Of a stretch of 62,500 nt of DNA, positions 1-20,100 are shown piece after piece. A model generated the notes under the pieces. It saw only the letters and a program-made list of their open reading frames with translations, searched no databases and was not told where the DNA came from. Position 1 is the stretch's first letter; every line of letters starts with the position of its first letter. The translations under genes were made by a program, and so were the position numbers. This DNA is from Neocallimastix lanati (nom. inval.) (taxonomy: Eukaryota; Neocallimastigomycota; Neocallimastigomycetes; Neocallimastigales; Neocallimastigaceae). The DNA lies in the NCBI GenBank assembly GCA_016946835.1, contig JACVTC010000138.1:127501-190000 (forward strand), in the 5' to 3' direction.

Positions 1-79
1 CTTATTTATTTGTTATTGTTATTACTATCGTTATTATTACAATTATTATTGTTATTGAAATAAAGAAAGAAACTAACTT

Positions 80-808
80 GTATGATATGGGGCATCACAC
101 ATATCACATAATAACATAATTTCTTCATGCTCGGAATTTCCACATATAATACAAAATGACAAATCTTCAATTTCAATTTCTTGTTTTTTCTTTATTAAAT
201 ATATACATATTTTTATATTTAATTTAATCATTACTTTTAAGTTAATAATAAAAAAAAAAAAAAGAAACAATTTGAAATAATAGTAGTAATTTACTTATTT
301 TTTAAAATATATATATATAAAGTAATAAATATGTTACTTTTTTATCTTTTTTGTCAATAACATATGTACTTAGGTATTCCTCATTATAATTATAAATCTT
401 TATTTCTGTAAATTCTCCTCTATCCAATGGACATGTATGTGCTTTCTATATAATATACATGATATTGAATATATATATATATATTTATAATTATTAATAA
501 TTATATTAAATAATCAGTTTACAAAAAGTAAAAAAAAAAAAATCTTTAACTTTAAAATAAAGTTTCTGTTATATTACTATATTATATATATATGTATAAT
601 ATAAAATATATTTTTTTATATACTTATTTATTTATTTTTTTTGACTATATAAATAATGAAAATTTACCTTTGACCATAATTTTATACACTGTTCATGAAA
701 TTTATGGTTACATGATAGAATACCCAAGTTTTCTGCTTCATCTTTATTTTCAGGTATTAAATCAAGTAAACATATACTACATGGTTCAATATTATCTTCT
801 TCATCCAT
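80..808 (-). CDS. RING and PHD finger protein, 5' part (runs off the window start)
   Basis: Not visible as one long ORF; it is assembled from three exons. Exon 1 (808-668, 47 codons) starts with an ATG and carries the first half of a RING finger: CSIC, then SCNHKFHEQC, giving C-x2-C and C-x-H-x2-H-x2-C. It ends at a GTAAAT donor in phase 0. Exon 2 (about 445-326) supplies the last RING cysteine in HTCPLD and ends before GTAACA. Exon 3 (about 196-80) begins a PHD finger: CIIC, then LLCDMCDAPYH, and ends at GTTAGT. The remaining PHD ligands lie beyond the window. RING followed by PHD is the arrangement of PHRF1-like proteins, which couple E3 ubiquitin ligase activity to histone reading or RNA polymerase II binding. 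That role is inferred from family knowledge. Antisense ORFs in this stretch are shadows. Confidence 0.75.
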
Positions 809-1233
809 TTATAATGTATTTAATAAATTAATACTATAATTATTTTTGATTTTGATATTATACTATGAAAAATAGAAAAAAAAAAACTTTTTTAAAAAAT
901 ATAAAATTATATATATATTTTCACTAAAATATTACTATATTATTAGTTTTTATTTTATATATAGATATGTATATACAAAACTTTTCATTAAAACTTAAAA
1001 TTTTAAATTAATAATTAATTAATAAAAATTTATTAATAAAAAAAAAAAAAGTTTTAAAATTTTTTGTAATTCAATAATTTTAATTTTAATAGTTTTTGAT
1101 TTTTAATTATTTTTTAAATATTTATTTGATGTATAATCAATTTATACAAAAAGTAAATAAATGTAAATAGTAAAATCCAATCATATTTTGATTGTAACTA
1201 ATTATTAATTAATATAATATCTATTTAATAAAT

Positions 1234-1264
<31 letters not shown>

Positions 1265-1480
1265 ACAAAAATAAAATATAAAACAAAAATTGCAAGTGTC
1301 AATTATAAAATATTTTCATAAGTAATTATTATATATATATCAATTAATGAATTATAGATAAATTTGTACACAATAAAAATTCACATATATGTATATTTTG
1401 TATTTAATTAATTATTAATTTTTTATTTTTTAAATTTCATAATAAATATAATCATATAAATTGATGAAATTTTAAAAGAA
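809..1480. other. Intergenic, divergent promoter region
   Basis: AT-rich DNA between two divergently transcribed genes, the RING-PHD gene and prefoldin subunit 2. It holds short A runs and a GATAATAATAATAATAA-type microsatellite near 1236. No coding signal was found, and TATA-like strings are uninformative at this composition. Confidence 0.6.
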
Positions 1481-2252
<772 letters not shown>

Positions 2253-2675
2253 GCAATTTTTTTTTTTTTTTAAATAAGAAAATAAATTGATGATAATAAA
2301 AATGAATGTTAAATAAGAGAATTCAACAAATTATTAAAAACTTTTTTAAAAAAAATATAATGTTTCAATTATAAATATCTATTATATAAAAAATTCATAG
2401 ATTGACAATTAGCATTATATTTATATCACATAATAAATACATTTAAAAAGCAATAAAGCAAATAATTTATAAATGAAAATATTTTTTTTAAATCAATATA
2501 AAAAATTAAAAAAAAAAAAAAAATTACATATTAATATTTACATAATTAAATTAACATTTAAAAAAGTATTTACTATAATTAAAATAAAACTAATATATCA
2601 AAAATCAATATATTGTATTATTATTATTTTTTTTATTTATATTTTTATTCATTATTAATATTATAAATAATATAA
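2253..2675. other. Convergent 3' intergenic region
   Basis: Holds the 3' ends of prefoldin 2 (plus) and the CCDC57-like gene (minus). Only AT-rich sequence and an A run near 2510 are seen; the ORF at 2473-2658 is composition-driven. Confidence 0.6.
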
Positions 2676-7058
<4,383 letters not shown>

Positions 7059-8877
7059 TATTTAATATTATTTAAAATTATCGTATTATATATACATAAA
7101 ATATTATTAAAATGAAAATATAATAAATTTAAAATAGATACTGCGCAAAATGTTTTTTTTATGTTAACCTTTCTAAATGATTTTATTATATTATAAAATT
7201 ATTCATTATGGTATATTAATATAATCAACAATTAATGTATTATAATTGTATAAATAACATTTAAAAAGAAAATGAAATAAAAAGTTATGGAAAAATGTTG
7301 AAAACTTTTTATTATTTTTTTAATTTATATATACAGATAAATTCTTTTTAGTATTTTAATTTTAAACTTTTTCTTTTTTCATAAATTAAAAAACGTGTAA
7401 CCAAAGTTTTGTTTTATTATTAATTTATATATTTTTTATATTATTTATTATGTAAACTTTAATTTACATGTATTAATTAAACTAAATTTTTTATAATATA
7501 AAATATATATATTTATTATTATAAAATATTTATATATTTTATTATATATAATATCATGTGCACATATACTCTTTTCATATTTTTATAGTTTATATAAATC
7601 ATATAAATTTAATTCAAATATTAATTTGAAATTTTTATTATATATATATATTTATATATGAAAGTATTTTTTTAAGCTAATCTTTATTATTTAAAAAATA
7701 TATATTATATAATTATTAATGCATATCAAACATTTTTATTTAAATCAATTGCATTAATGTGATTATTGGGAAACATTAAATATAAAAATTATATATAAAA
7801 AAAAATTGTTTGGATAAGATTTATTTTTAGTCAATTAATAGATATAAAAATATTAAAATATATTATATTATTTTTATATAAATTATATTAAATAAAAAAA
7901 AAATAAAAAAAATTGAGATTACCTAACAAATTTTAATGTATTATATAAAAATTTTTTATTTTTTATTTTTTATTTTTTAAACATATATTTTATATTTTAT
8001 ATTTTATAAAAATAGTAAATAAATAAATAAATATATTAGATTTCAATTATTATTATTATTATTTTTTAGAATTGTAGATTTCCTTTAGTTAAATTAATAT
8101 ATATAATTTTTTTATTTTATTTTTTTTTTTATTTTATTAATATATATATAATTTTTATGGAAAAATTGCAATATCATCATTTATTATTGTTTAATTATTC
8201 ATAAAATATAAATTATTAGGTATAAATCAAGATTTTAAATAATATTATTAATTTTATATTATATTTAATATATATATTATAAAAATTGTAATTATTATTA
8301 TTTTTTAATTTATATAAAATTAAGCGAAATAATAAAAAATAAAAGATTTATTAATTTATTTATTTATTCAAGAGTTTTAAGCAATTATAATAATTATTTA
8401 TAATTATTATAAACTCACAAATAAAGATGTAATTTTTAAAACAAAAATAAATAAAAAGAATTAATAATATCCATGATTGATTGTCTATATTAAATATTAT
8501 TAGAGTATTGAGTTTATAAAATTTACATGTGTATTATATAATAGAAGATTAAATTTATATATATTAATTGAAGTGTTGATTTTAATTTATATAATATATT
8601 AATAATAATACAATCAATAATATAAATAATTTAAAGTAGTAAAGTAGTGATAGAAATTAAGTAATAAATAATTTTATTTTGATTTTATTTTAATAGTTAA
8701 ACCATTATAAATTTCATATTAATGTTATAAAAATAAATATGTCAAAGTATTTTATACAGAATTTAAACAATTAAATATGAATTCATATTAATTAAACTTT
8801 ATATATATAATTTTTTTTTTTTTTAAACTTTTTTCTTAACAATAAAATTTATTGATTATCATTAAAAATTACAGAAA
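7059..8877. other. Intergenic region, 1.8 kb, no gene seen
   Basis: AT-rich spacer between the divergent coiled-coil and RNA14 genes. It contains only short A/T runs and ATAT tracts; no ORF or RNA gene could be supported. Confidence 0.6.
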
Positions 8878-9656
8878 ATGAATTCAGAGGTAAAATAATA
8901 CTTTTATATATAATAATAAAAATTCTAAAATCAAATAATAAGAAAGTAATAAATTTAAAAATTGCTATCAATCCATTTTTTTTTTTTTTTAACTAATTTT
9001 AACACTATAATGATGTTATAAATATATTTATCATATATACTATTAAAAGAAGGAAAATGAAAATATGGAAGTGCAGAATGATTCAGCTGAGGAAAAAAAC
9101 CAAAATAATACTGAAATGGATGCAGAAAATTGTAATTTATTTAAATCATTTTCTTAAATAATTTATATATATATATATGAATATAGGAATAAAAAAAAAA
9201 GTATATATTCATAAGTTTTTATTAATATTACATTACTATAATTAATATGAGTAGCATCAAGTCAATGGAATAAGATACCTACAGTAACACCTCCAACATC
9301 ATTAACAAGGAAACATAATATGACTACTAAGCTTGATCGTTTTCAAAAATTACAAGCAAAAGTTACAAATGATCCCTGGGATACTGAATCATGGACCAAT
9401 TTATTAACAGAAGCTCAACAAAAAGGAAACCCAAATGTTATAAGAGAAACATATGATCAATTTTTAAAGCAATTTCCGACTTCGGTAGATATATTTTTAT
9501 TTTTATTATTTTTATTATATTTGTTATATTATTTTTTTTTTTTTTAGTATTACTATAATATAGAATAATAATTTAATAAAAAAAAATATGAACATATAAT
9601 AAATTTTAATTATGCCAATTTTTTTTTTTTTTTTTTTTTTTTACGATAATGAATGT

Positions 9657-9693
<37 letters not shown>

Positions 9694-11358
9694 ATAATTA
9701 TTATATATATATATATATATTTATTTTTGATTTTATTATTTATTTATTATTATAATTTTTATTATTATTGTTATCATATTACAATAATTACTATAAATTT
9801 TATTGCTTTTTATTATTATAATTATTATTATTGATATTTATTACTTTCTCTTTTCCTTTGATTAATTATTTATATATATAAGCAATAAATAAATAAATAA
9901 ATATATTTTATTTTTAATTTTAATAATATATAATCATTAAATACATTATGGTTTTATTAATATTTATATTTGAAAATTATATATATGTAATTGGTCTTTG
10001 GAAAATAAAGATTAATCATTTAATAATAACTATTTTAATATCATAATTATCATTACAATTATTATTATTACTATTATTATTTCTAATATTCATTCTCTAT
10101 GAATATTGATTTTATATGATTTAATTTTATTATAATTATACTTTATTGTTATTATTATATGATACTAATTTATTATTTATTTTTATTTTCATTTTTATTT
10201 TTATTTTTATTTTTTATTATTATCATTATTATCATTATTTAATTATATAATTGCTTAAATAATTAATTATAAAATATTTTGATAATTTCTTCCTGTTACG
10301 TTCTTTTTAATTCTTATTAATTTATATTTATATATAATATATTTGATTAATTGATGAAATTATTTGATATAAAAAGGTATAATATATTAATAATTAATCT
10401 ATCTTTTATTATTAAATTATGAATGCCTAACAATATTAATAATTGTCTTGAATATATATATATATTAATAACATTTTAATATTTTAATAATTTATATTTG
10501 ATCTATATTATTTATTAAATTATAAATAATTAGCATCGACATTGGATATCTTATGTTAGTTATGAATTAAAGCAAAAAGCCTATGAAAGAGTTGAAGCTT
10601 TATTTAAACGATGCTTATACATGGTTCCTAATGTGGAACTTTGGAAAAATTATTTAAATTATGTTAAAAAAGCACATTCTGGAAATGCAATTAGTGAAGA
10701 TAAAAGACAGGAAGCAAGAAAAGTAATTGAAGAAGCCTATGAATATGTTTTACAACATGTAGGAACGGACAAAAATTCTGGCTCAATATGGCAAGATTAT
10801 CTTTATTTTATAAGAAATAGTGAAGTAAAAATAATAATTTAATTTTAAATAAAATAAAAATCAATTAAATTTATGTCTCTGAAGATATAGTATGAATATG
10901 ATATGATTTTTTTTTTTAATAATATCGTTTTTATTATTTTATATTATTTAAATATTACAATTGTAACAATTGTAGGTTAATTCAACTTTAGAAGAACAGA
11001 AAAAAATGACAAATCTTCGTAAAATTTATCATAAAGTTTTAAGTATACCTATACCAAATATTGAACAAATATGGAAAGATTATGATACTTTTGAAAATAC
11101 AATAAATAAACTTGCTGTAAATAATTAATAACTTATAATTAATATAATATGAAAAAATTAGTAATGAATTAAATGTATTAACCTAATATAAATTATATAA
11201 ATTATATATAGGCTAAAAACTTTATTAGTGATAGATCGCCAAGTTATATGCTAGCAAGATCATTATTTCGTGAGTTAAAAAATATGCTTGATAATATTGA
11301 AAAAATTCAAAAGAATTATCTTGCTCAACCACCATCATGGTCAGAAAAGGATTATAAA

Positions 11359-11447
<89 letters not shown>

Positions 11448-14027
11448 TTTATTATAATATTGAATTAAAATATGAAAAATAATACATATATATATCTATA
11501 TACAATTATTTATTTTAATTATATATATTATTTTTATATTTTGAAATAATTAATTTTTAGTTGGAAGCTTGGAAAGAATATATTAAATGGGAGAAAAATA
11601 ATCCTTTAAAATTAAAGGAAAATTTAATGATTAAGCGTGTTACATATGCTTATAAGCAAGCACTACTTACTTTACGTTATTTCCCTGAAATATGGTATGA
11701 TTACGCCATATATATTTCTGAATCTGGAAAAACTGAAGAATCTATTTATATATTAAAAACGGCTTCAGAAGTTCTTCCAACAAGGTAAAAATAATTATTA
11801 ATTATTTTAAATTCATATTTATTTTTATATATTATAATATATAACCTAAAAGCTTTAATATGACTATTTGATTATATGATTATATATATTATCAATAATA
11901 TTTAATTAAGTCAAATATATAAATAATTAATATATATATAGTTTATTAATTAATTTTGCTTTAGCAGAAGCTAATGAGTTAAAATTAAATACACCAGCTG
12001 AATCATTACCATCATTTGTAAATCCAAAAGTCATTTATGAAAATTTAATTAAAAATTTAGAAACTGAAATTGAAAAAGTTAATGCTAAATATAATGAAAA
12101 AAAGACTAGACTTTTAGCACTAGTATCTACATTAAATTCACCAAATGCGTCAGATCCTATGGATAACGATAATGATAATGATGAACAGGAACAACAAAAT
12201 GAAAAAGTAAAAGAAAAAGAAAAAGAATTAAAAGAAATAGAAAAAGAATATAATGAAAAAGTAAAAGAATTAAAACAAAGGCTCGGATTAGCTTGGATTG
12301 TATTCATGAGATTTACACGTCGTTCTGATGTAATTATAATTATAATTAATAATAATAATAATTAATAATAATAATATTATTATTAGTTTTTCTATTTTCA
12401 TAAATTTTTTATTAATTTTTTTTTTTTTTTATTATATAATTATTTATTATTATTTTTTTAATTATTAAAGGGCCTTAAAGCTGCTAGAGCGGTATTTTCA
12501 AAAGCAAGAAAATCAAAGTATTGCGTTCATCAAGTCTTTGTTGCGTCAGGTATGAATATTTATTGTGGTAGAAGAAAATTATATAATTTATATTAATTCG
12601 TATAATACTAATAAACAAATTAATTTATTTTTGAAAAACAAAACAAAACAAAACAAAAAAGCCTTAATGGAATATCAAATGACAAAGCAATCAACAATTG
12701 CTAGTAGAATTTTTGAACTTGGTATGAAAGTTTTTGCTTCACCAAATGGGGTAAATGATGATTATAAATCAGAAGAAGCTCAAAAATTTATATCTCAATA
12801 TTTAGATTGGTTAATCAGTTTAAATGATGATAATAGTAATATCATATTAATATAATTGAAAATATATATATATATATATATGCTAATATATTATTTTAAA
12901 AAGAAATAAATTTCTAACTTATTTTATTTTTTTTTTTAATATATAATATTTATTATTATAGATGCAAGAGCATTAATTGAAAGGGCATTATCAATTTTAC
13001 CAAATCATAATGCAAATGAAATTTGGGATAAATTTACTAAATATGAAAATGATTTTGGTGATTTACCTGGATTATTAAAAGTAGAAAAAAGAATATTAAG
13101 TTCTTATCCTAATAGTATGTTTGATAATAAACTTAATATAAAAATGAATTATATAATAATATATATTATATTTATTTAATAATAATATTAATAAATACAA
13201 TATTTAAATTAAATTTAATAGGACGTGAAACTAAGGAGTCATTAGTTCATCTTTCAAGAAGATATCAATATTTAGATATAAATGTTATAGCAAAATGTGA
13301 ACTTGGAATACTTGGTATATTTTATTATTTATTTATTTGTTTATTTATTAATATATTAATTTATTTACTTGTTTATACGCTTAGTTGTTTGTTTATGTTT
13401 ATTATGTATTATATAGCTTGTATTAAAATATTTGTTCATTTTAATATAAATAGATAATGGTGAAAAGCTTATTTCTTTAAATAACTCCTTAAGTAATGCG
13501 GGTGCACAAGCATCGACATCAACAGCAAAACCTATTGGACGTACTCATAGAATTGGTAGTGTTGATTTAGATAATTCAGATGAAGATCGTGGTAAAAGAT
13601 TCTCTACATTATTTTCTGTTCACCCAGAAAGATATCCAAGACCGGACTTTGGTCGTTGGGTACTCAACAAACCAGATCATTCTCATCGATTACGTCTTCA
13701 AGGTTTGAATAATAATATTCATAATAATATGAACAATAATATGCAAAATATGCATAATAATATGAATCTTCAAGGACAAGGGTTAATGAATAATCAAAAT
13801 AATAATCAAAATAATAACAATAATAATATGATGATGAATATGAATCAATCATCAAACTATAATAACAACAATAGTAATTCTATTCATGAATCTATTACTA
13901 AATTTTTGAAATCATTGCCACCTGCACAAAAATATGATGGTAATATATTTATATTTTTATTTAAATAATTATTATAAAATTTAATGAATATATAAGTATA
14001 AATATATAAAAATAATATATAATTTAT

Positions 14028-14065
<38 letters not shown>

Positions 14066-14107
14066 TAATAATAATAATAAATAATAATAATAATAATAAT
14101 GATAATA

Positions 14108-14140
<33 letters not shown>

Positions 14141-15010
14141 TGAAAATAAATAATAATAATAAATAATAATAAATAATAATAATAAATAATAATAATAATA
14201 AATTTTAACTATAAATTTAATTTAATAATAAAATTATGAAATTAATTTAATTTAATGACTTAGGACCTGTTCTTCCAGTAGATGAACTTATGGAAATATT
14301 TCGTAATATTCCAAAAAAAAGTCTTATAACCAATTCATCTATGCAATCAAATCAATCTTATACTTCGAATCAAATGATGAATAATAATAATAATAATATT
14401 AATAACAATAATAATATGAGAAGATCAGATAATCGTAGATATGTACCAAGGATGAATCAAAATATGAATATGATGAATAATATGAATATGAATAGTATGA
14501 ATATGATGAACAATATGGGAATGAATAACATGAATATGAATAATATGAACATGAATAATATGAATATGAATATGAGTAATATGGGAATGAATAATATGAA
14601 TATGGGTAATATGAATATGAACATGAATATGGGTATGAATAATATGAATAGACGTCAACAAATGATTCAAGGTAATAAAAAAAAAAAAAATTATTTGAAA
14701 ATAATTTATAATAATTTTATAAATTTATATATAATAATTATTTAATTTAAAAATAATTCTATTTTATTAAATATAATAGGAATGAATATGGGTATGAATA
14801 ATATGCAAATGAATAATATGGGAATGAATAGAATGAAAAGAAAAAGTGATTATAATATGGGAGATGATGATAGTAAGAAAATGAAATGTATGTTTTTTTT
14901 TTTTATTTTTATTTTTTTTTTTCAAGTAATATATAAATTTATTTATTAATTTATTTATTTATTAATTAATTTTTTTATTTAATTATTCAGATAATAATGG
15001 TAATGAATAA
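8878..15010 (+). CDS. RNA14: Cleavage stimulation factor 77 / Rna14
   Basis: Sixteen exons with consistent phases: 8878-8889, 9053-9131, 9255-9484, 10534-10824, 10976-11116, 11212-11361, 11561-11784, 11942-12329, 12471-12549, 12662-12835, 12962-13114, 13222-13314, 13454-13939, 14264-14671, 14780-14887, 14991-15010. The product is about 1,010 residues. The family scaffolds the pre-mRNA 3'-end cleavage and polyadenylation factor in the nucleus. HAT (half-TPR) repeats of the Suf domain run from about residue 60 to 680. Examples are WDTESWTNLLTEAQ, HWISYVSYELKQKAYERVEALFKRCL, WKNYLNYVKKAH, WEKNNPL, ARAVFSKARKS and LIERALSILPNHNANEIWDKF. After this come HPERYPRPDF, a GPVLPVDELMEIFRNI block (the C-terminal segment that in yeast binds Rna15), a long Met/Asn-rich tract, and a basic tail with KRKSD. 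The ATG exon encodes only four residues. Acidic coiled-coil sequence is inserted in exon 8. Confidence 0.92.
11362..11450. repeat. (ATA)n microsatellite at a 5' splice site
   Basis: The intron after RNA14 exon 6 begins GTAATAATA and continues as about 29 ATA units, so the tract directly adjoins the donor. Confidence 0.9.
14028..14202. repeat. AAT-rich microsatellite in RNA14 intron 13
   Basis: Imperfect (AAT)n with AAAT interruptions, inside the intron 13940-14263. Confidence 0.9.
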
Positions 15011-15812
15011 AGAACATCTTTAAATAACTAAATGAGACCATAAGGAATACACTCACTAATGAAAAAAAAAATAAAAAAAAATAAAAAAATAAAAAAAATA
15101 AAATAAAATAAAATAAAATAAAATAGAATTGTTATAAATATATTAAAATATAATCTACATATATATTAAAAAAATTTTTTTAAACTTCTATCACACACTT
15201 TTGACTTTTCGACAATTTTATAATTTATTTATTCTATTTTATATATATATATATTTTTTTTTCATTTAAATTTTATGAATCTTTAATATTTATTGTTAAA
15301 TGACTTATTTTTTAATTTCCCTCTTTTTAAAATAAAATGTATCTTCATACAATAATTATAAAATAAATAGTTAAAATTTAAAAATATTTATATTTCGTCT
15401 TTTTTTTTTTTTTTTTTTTCTTTAATTTTCTTCACTAAATTTTTTTTATATAGTATAAATAAATTGGTCGCAATTTTTATTTAAAGCATAATTAATTGTT
15501 AATTTTTTTTTTTTTAAATTAATGAGCATTAATTTGTTTTTTAAATTTTTAATATTAAAAAATAAATAAAAAAAACTCTTTAGTATTTTAAAAAATTATT
15601 TTATTTATTTATATATATTAAAATAAAAGGTTTACACTTTTTTTTAAAAAAAAATTGTTTTGAAATATCCTTTTAAATATATTTGCCTTATATTTAAAAA
15701 GAATAAAAACAGCTTTACATAATAAAATTCAAAAAAAAAAAAAAAATAAGACTTAATAATATGTCTTTAACATTAATTCCATAGAAAGTATACATTATCA
15801 AATCCTTTTTAT
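15011..15812. other. Convergent 3' intergenic region
   Basis: Lies between the stop of RNA14 and the stop of the H2A gene. It holds A-rich and (AAAAT)n tracts and several T runs; no gene seen. Confidence 0.6.
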
Positions 15813-16602
<790 letters not shown>

Positions 16603-16918
16603 TATTATATTTTAAAAGTATAAATTTTCAATCCTAAAGCTCGTAAAATAAATTAATTAATATATTTGAACTAAAAAATATAAATAAATTTATTGAATTA
16701 AAAAAACTTAAGAAGAAAAAGAAAAAAATTTTAATTTAATAACTATTTAATTTCAAAAAAAAAAAAAAAAACTTAATTAATATTAAAAATTAATTTAATG
16801 AAACTAAAAATTTATATATAATAAATGAGGATGGACAACAATTTTAGAACCAATCACACCCTAACATTATATAAATTATTTTTTCGATTAGTTTTTAAAA
16901 AATTGTCTGCTTCAATAT
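16603..16918. other. H2A upstream region
   Basis: Promoter-side AT-rich DNA ending at the copia insertion. The AATAT at 16914-16918 is the left copy of the target-site duplication. Confidence 0.6.
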
Positions 16919-17172
16919 TTTTGTTTTTTTTTTTTTTTTATTTTTTATTTTATTTTATTTTTTATTTTTTATTTATTTAAGTTCTATTTTATTTAATTAT
17001 TAAATTATTATTTTATTTTATACTAATTACATGTATTAGTTTTTTACTACATCAATTACACAATATCTTCATATTAATATTATATGTATTAAGCCACATA
17101 CATACATACATACATAAAGATTTAAATATATATAATATAAATTACTATACTATTTGAACTTTATTTTTAACA
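16919..17172 (-). repeat. 3' LTR of the copia element
   Basis: 254 bp. On the element strand it begins TGTTAAAAAT and ends in an A-rich run. By eye it matches the other LTR base for base, including the 16-T homopolymer. Confidence 0.93.
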
Positions 17173-17173
17173 C

Positions 17174-17181
17174 TCCTCCTA
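17174..17181 (-). other. Polypurine tract
   Basis: On the element strand AGGAGGAG lies one base from the TG that opens the 3' LTR, where plus-strand synthesis is primed in LTR elements. Confidence 0.75.
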
Positions 17182-17195
17182 AAGTTCAATTGTGA

Positions 17196-20100
17196 CTAAC
17201 ACTTCACCATAATAGAATCTCTAAATTTATTTAATAGATATGTATTGAGATACTTTGTAAAACCATCGGCTAGATTATCTTCAGACTTTATATATTTTAG
17301 TTTTATTTTATTTTCTTTAATAAGATCTCTTGTGTGGTGATATTTTATGTCTATGTGTCTAGATCTTGGGTTAATAGTTTCATTTTCGCAATTATAAATG
17401 GCAGCTTTATTATCTACATTTATTGTTATACAATTACAATTTAATTTTAATTCATTTAATACATTTTCATACCACAAGCAATGTCTAGCGCATTCATTTA
17501 TTCCATAATATTCACTTTCGGCAGAAGATACAGATACACAGTGTTGTAATTTTGAATACCATGAGGTAGGTCCTGAACCTATTTTAATTATATAACCCGT
17601 AGTAGATTTTCTAGACTCTACATCTCCTCCGTAATCTGCATCTACATAAACATTTAATTTTAAGTTTCCTGAATACCTTAAACCATAATTAGGTTTTCCC
17701 TTGAGGTATCTAAATATTTTGATGACATTATACCAATCTTCATAATTTGGATCTTTGGCTTTTCTGGAAGCTTTATTCACAGGAAATAAGATATCCGGTC
17801 TAGTACATATCGCGAGATATAATAAACTACCTATAGCTTGTTGGTATTTCGTGATATTGAATTTTCTTTTTCTTAATTCTTCATTTTCTTCTGGTATCAT
17901 ATTTGAAGATATTTTATACTTATCTATATCAAATTTTCTTAATATATTCTCTAGATATTTATGTTGTTGCAATAGATAGCCGTCCTTTTCTTTTATAAAT
18001 TTAACGCCAATGATTGTATCCACAGGACCTATATCAGTTATGTTAAAATAATTTTTTAGTAAATGTTTTGTTTTATAAACTTCATGTTCATTACCTGTTA
18101 ATAATATATCATCTACATAAACTGTAAGAAGACAAATAATTTTATTCCGATCATTCATTTTAACGTAAATGCATGGTTCACTTCGAAGTCTATTAAAACC
18201 AATATTTATAAGTCTTTCATTTAAAGTCTCGTTCCACAAACGACCAGACTGTTTCAAACCGTACAAGGCTTTATTTAGTTTCCAATAGCCATTTTTATAA
18301 TCTTCAGCACCTTCTGGAATTTCCATATAAACATCTTCGTTTAGTGTAGCGTTTAGATAGGCTGATTTTATATCAATTTGATATATATTAAAGTTATTGG
18401 CTGATGCAATAGCAGTTGCTATTCTCAAAGAGTCCTGTTTCAATGTGGGCGAGAACGTCTCATTATAATCAATGCCTTGTTTTTGTGTAAAACCTCTGGC
18501 TACCAGTCTTGCTTTTCTTTTATTTATACTATTGTCTGAATTATATTTGTATCTGAACACCCACTTTGGTGTTATTATATTACTACCCTTGGGTACCCTA
18601 TCAACTTTCTTATAAACTTTTAAGTTTTTCATGCTGTTTAATTCCTCCTTGACTGCTTGTAACCATTCATTTTTATCAATTTTATTGAATATATCAGGAT
18701 AATTATAGGGTTCACACAGCTCCTCCTTTGTAGATAACAAAGAAAAATTATCTTCTATTATATCCATTAAATCAAATGATTTTATTTTCTTTGATTCTGG
18801 TTTTAATTCAGAATCAAGCTTTCTCTTACCTTTCCGTTTAACGTTCTTGTCCTTTAAATTAGATGATTTTAATTTCTTTGTTTCAGGTTTTGTTTCTGAA
18901 TCAAGTTTTCTCTTTCCTTTACGTTTACTTGTTTTCTTATTATTTGTTTTATCTGGTGTTTCTTTATCATTATTAATATTTGATATTGTAGAATTATTTG
19001 ATTTATTACTCATATCTAATTTATTTAATTCTTTATTTTCATTTGAATTTAATTCTTTATTTACATTTGAATTTAATTCTTTGTTTACATTTGAATTTAA
19101 TTCATTTTTTATATTTGAGTTTAATTCTTTGTTTACTTTTGAATTTAATTCTTTGTTTACATTTGAATTTAATTCTTTGTTTACATTTGAATTTAATTCT
19201 TTGCTTACATTTGGATTTAATTCATTTTTTATATTTGAATTTAATTCTTTATTTACATTTGAATTTAATTCATTGTTTATATTTGAATTTAATTCTTTGT
19301 TTATATTTGAATTTAATTCATTGTTTATATTTGAATTTAATTCTTTGTTTATATTAGAATTATTATTTATACGTTGGACATCGTTCATATTCGACTGACC
19401 ATCATATAAATTATTAGTTCTCATTTTTGTATTAAAATTATTTTTATATAAATTATTATTTGGAATGTAATTATTTTTTACATAATTATTATCAATGGAA
19501 CTTGAATTTCCATTCATAACGTTATCATTACAATTTGAATTATGTATGGATTGTTCCATTTTATCATTTTTATTATTTATATTGTTAATTAAATTATATT
19601 TACCTTGAGAATTGTCTTCTGAATTTTTATTGTTTAAATTTCCTGAATTTGATGAATTTTGAGCATTATTTTCATAATTTATAATTTTATTAATATAATT
19701 ATTATTTAAATTATTATCATTTAAATATAAATGACCCTTATATTCATTTAGAAAATTATTATAATTTTCATTTTGAATATAATTATTTTTATTTAAATAA
19801 TTTAAATTAGGATTTATAAATCCACCATTATAATTGTAAATGGCCGGATTTAAGTTTTCTGCAAAAGGTAAATTGCTACTTATATTACTATTTAAATTAT
19901 TTAAAGGTAAAATATTATAATTATTATAATTTTTATATGGGTCAATTATATTGGTTGATTGGGGAAAATTTTTATTTGGATTAGAACTATAAGTAAAATT
20001 AATATTATTATCATTTAAATAATTTTTATTAAAATTATATTTATTTAAATTATTATCATTTGGATAATTATTATTTATATTATTATTGTTATTTAAATTA

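Noticed and set aside
592-831. Plus-strand 79-residue ORF
   Set aside because: It lies antisense to the RING exon, which has a clear zinc-ligand pattern and splice sites.
11362-11457. Poly-isoleucine extension of an RNA14 exon
   Set aside because: The ATA tract is intronic; a GTAATA donor and the next exon in phase explain it.
18847-19398. Plus-strand ORFs opposite the copia linker
   Set aside because: Open only because the 24-bp repeat keeps all frames free of stops; the minus strand carries the real pol gene.
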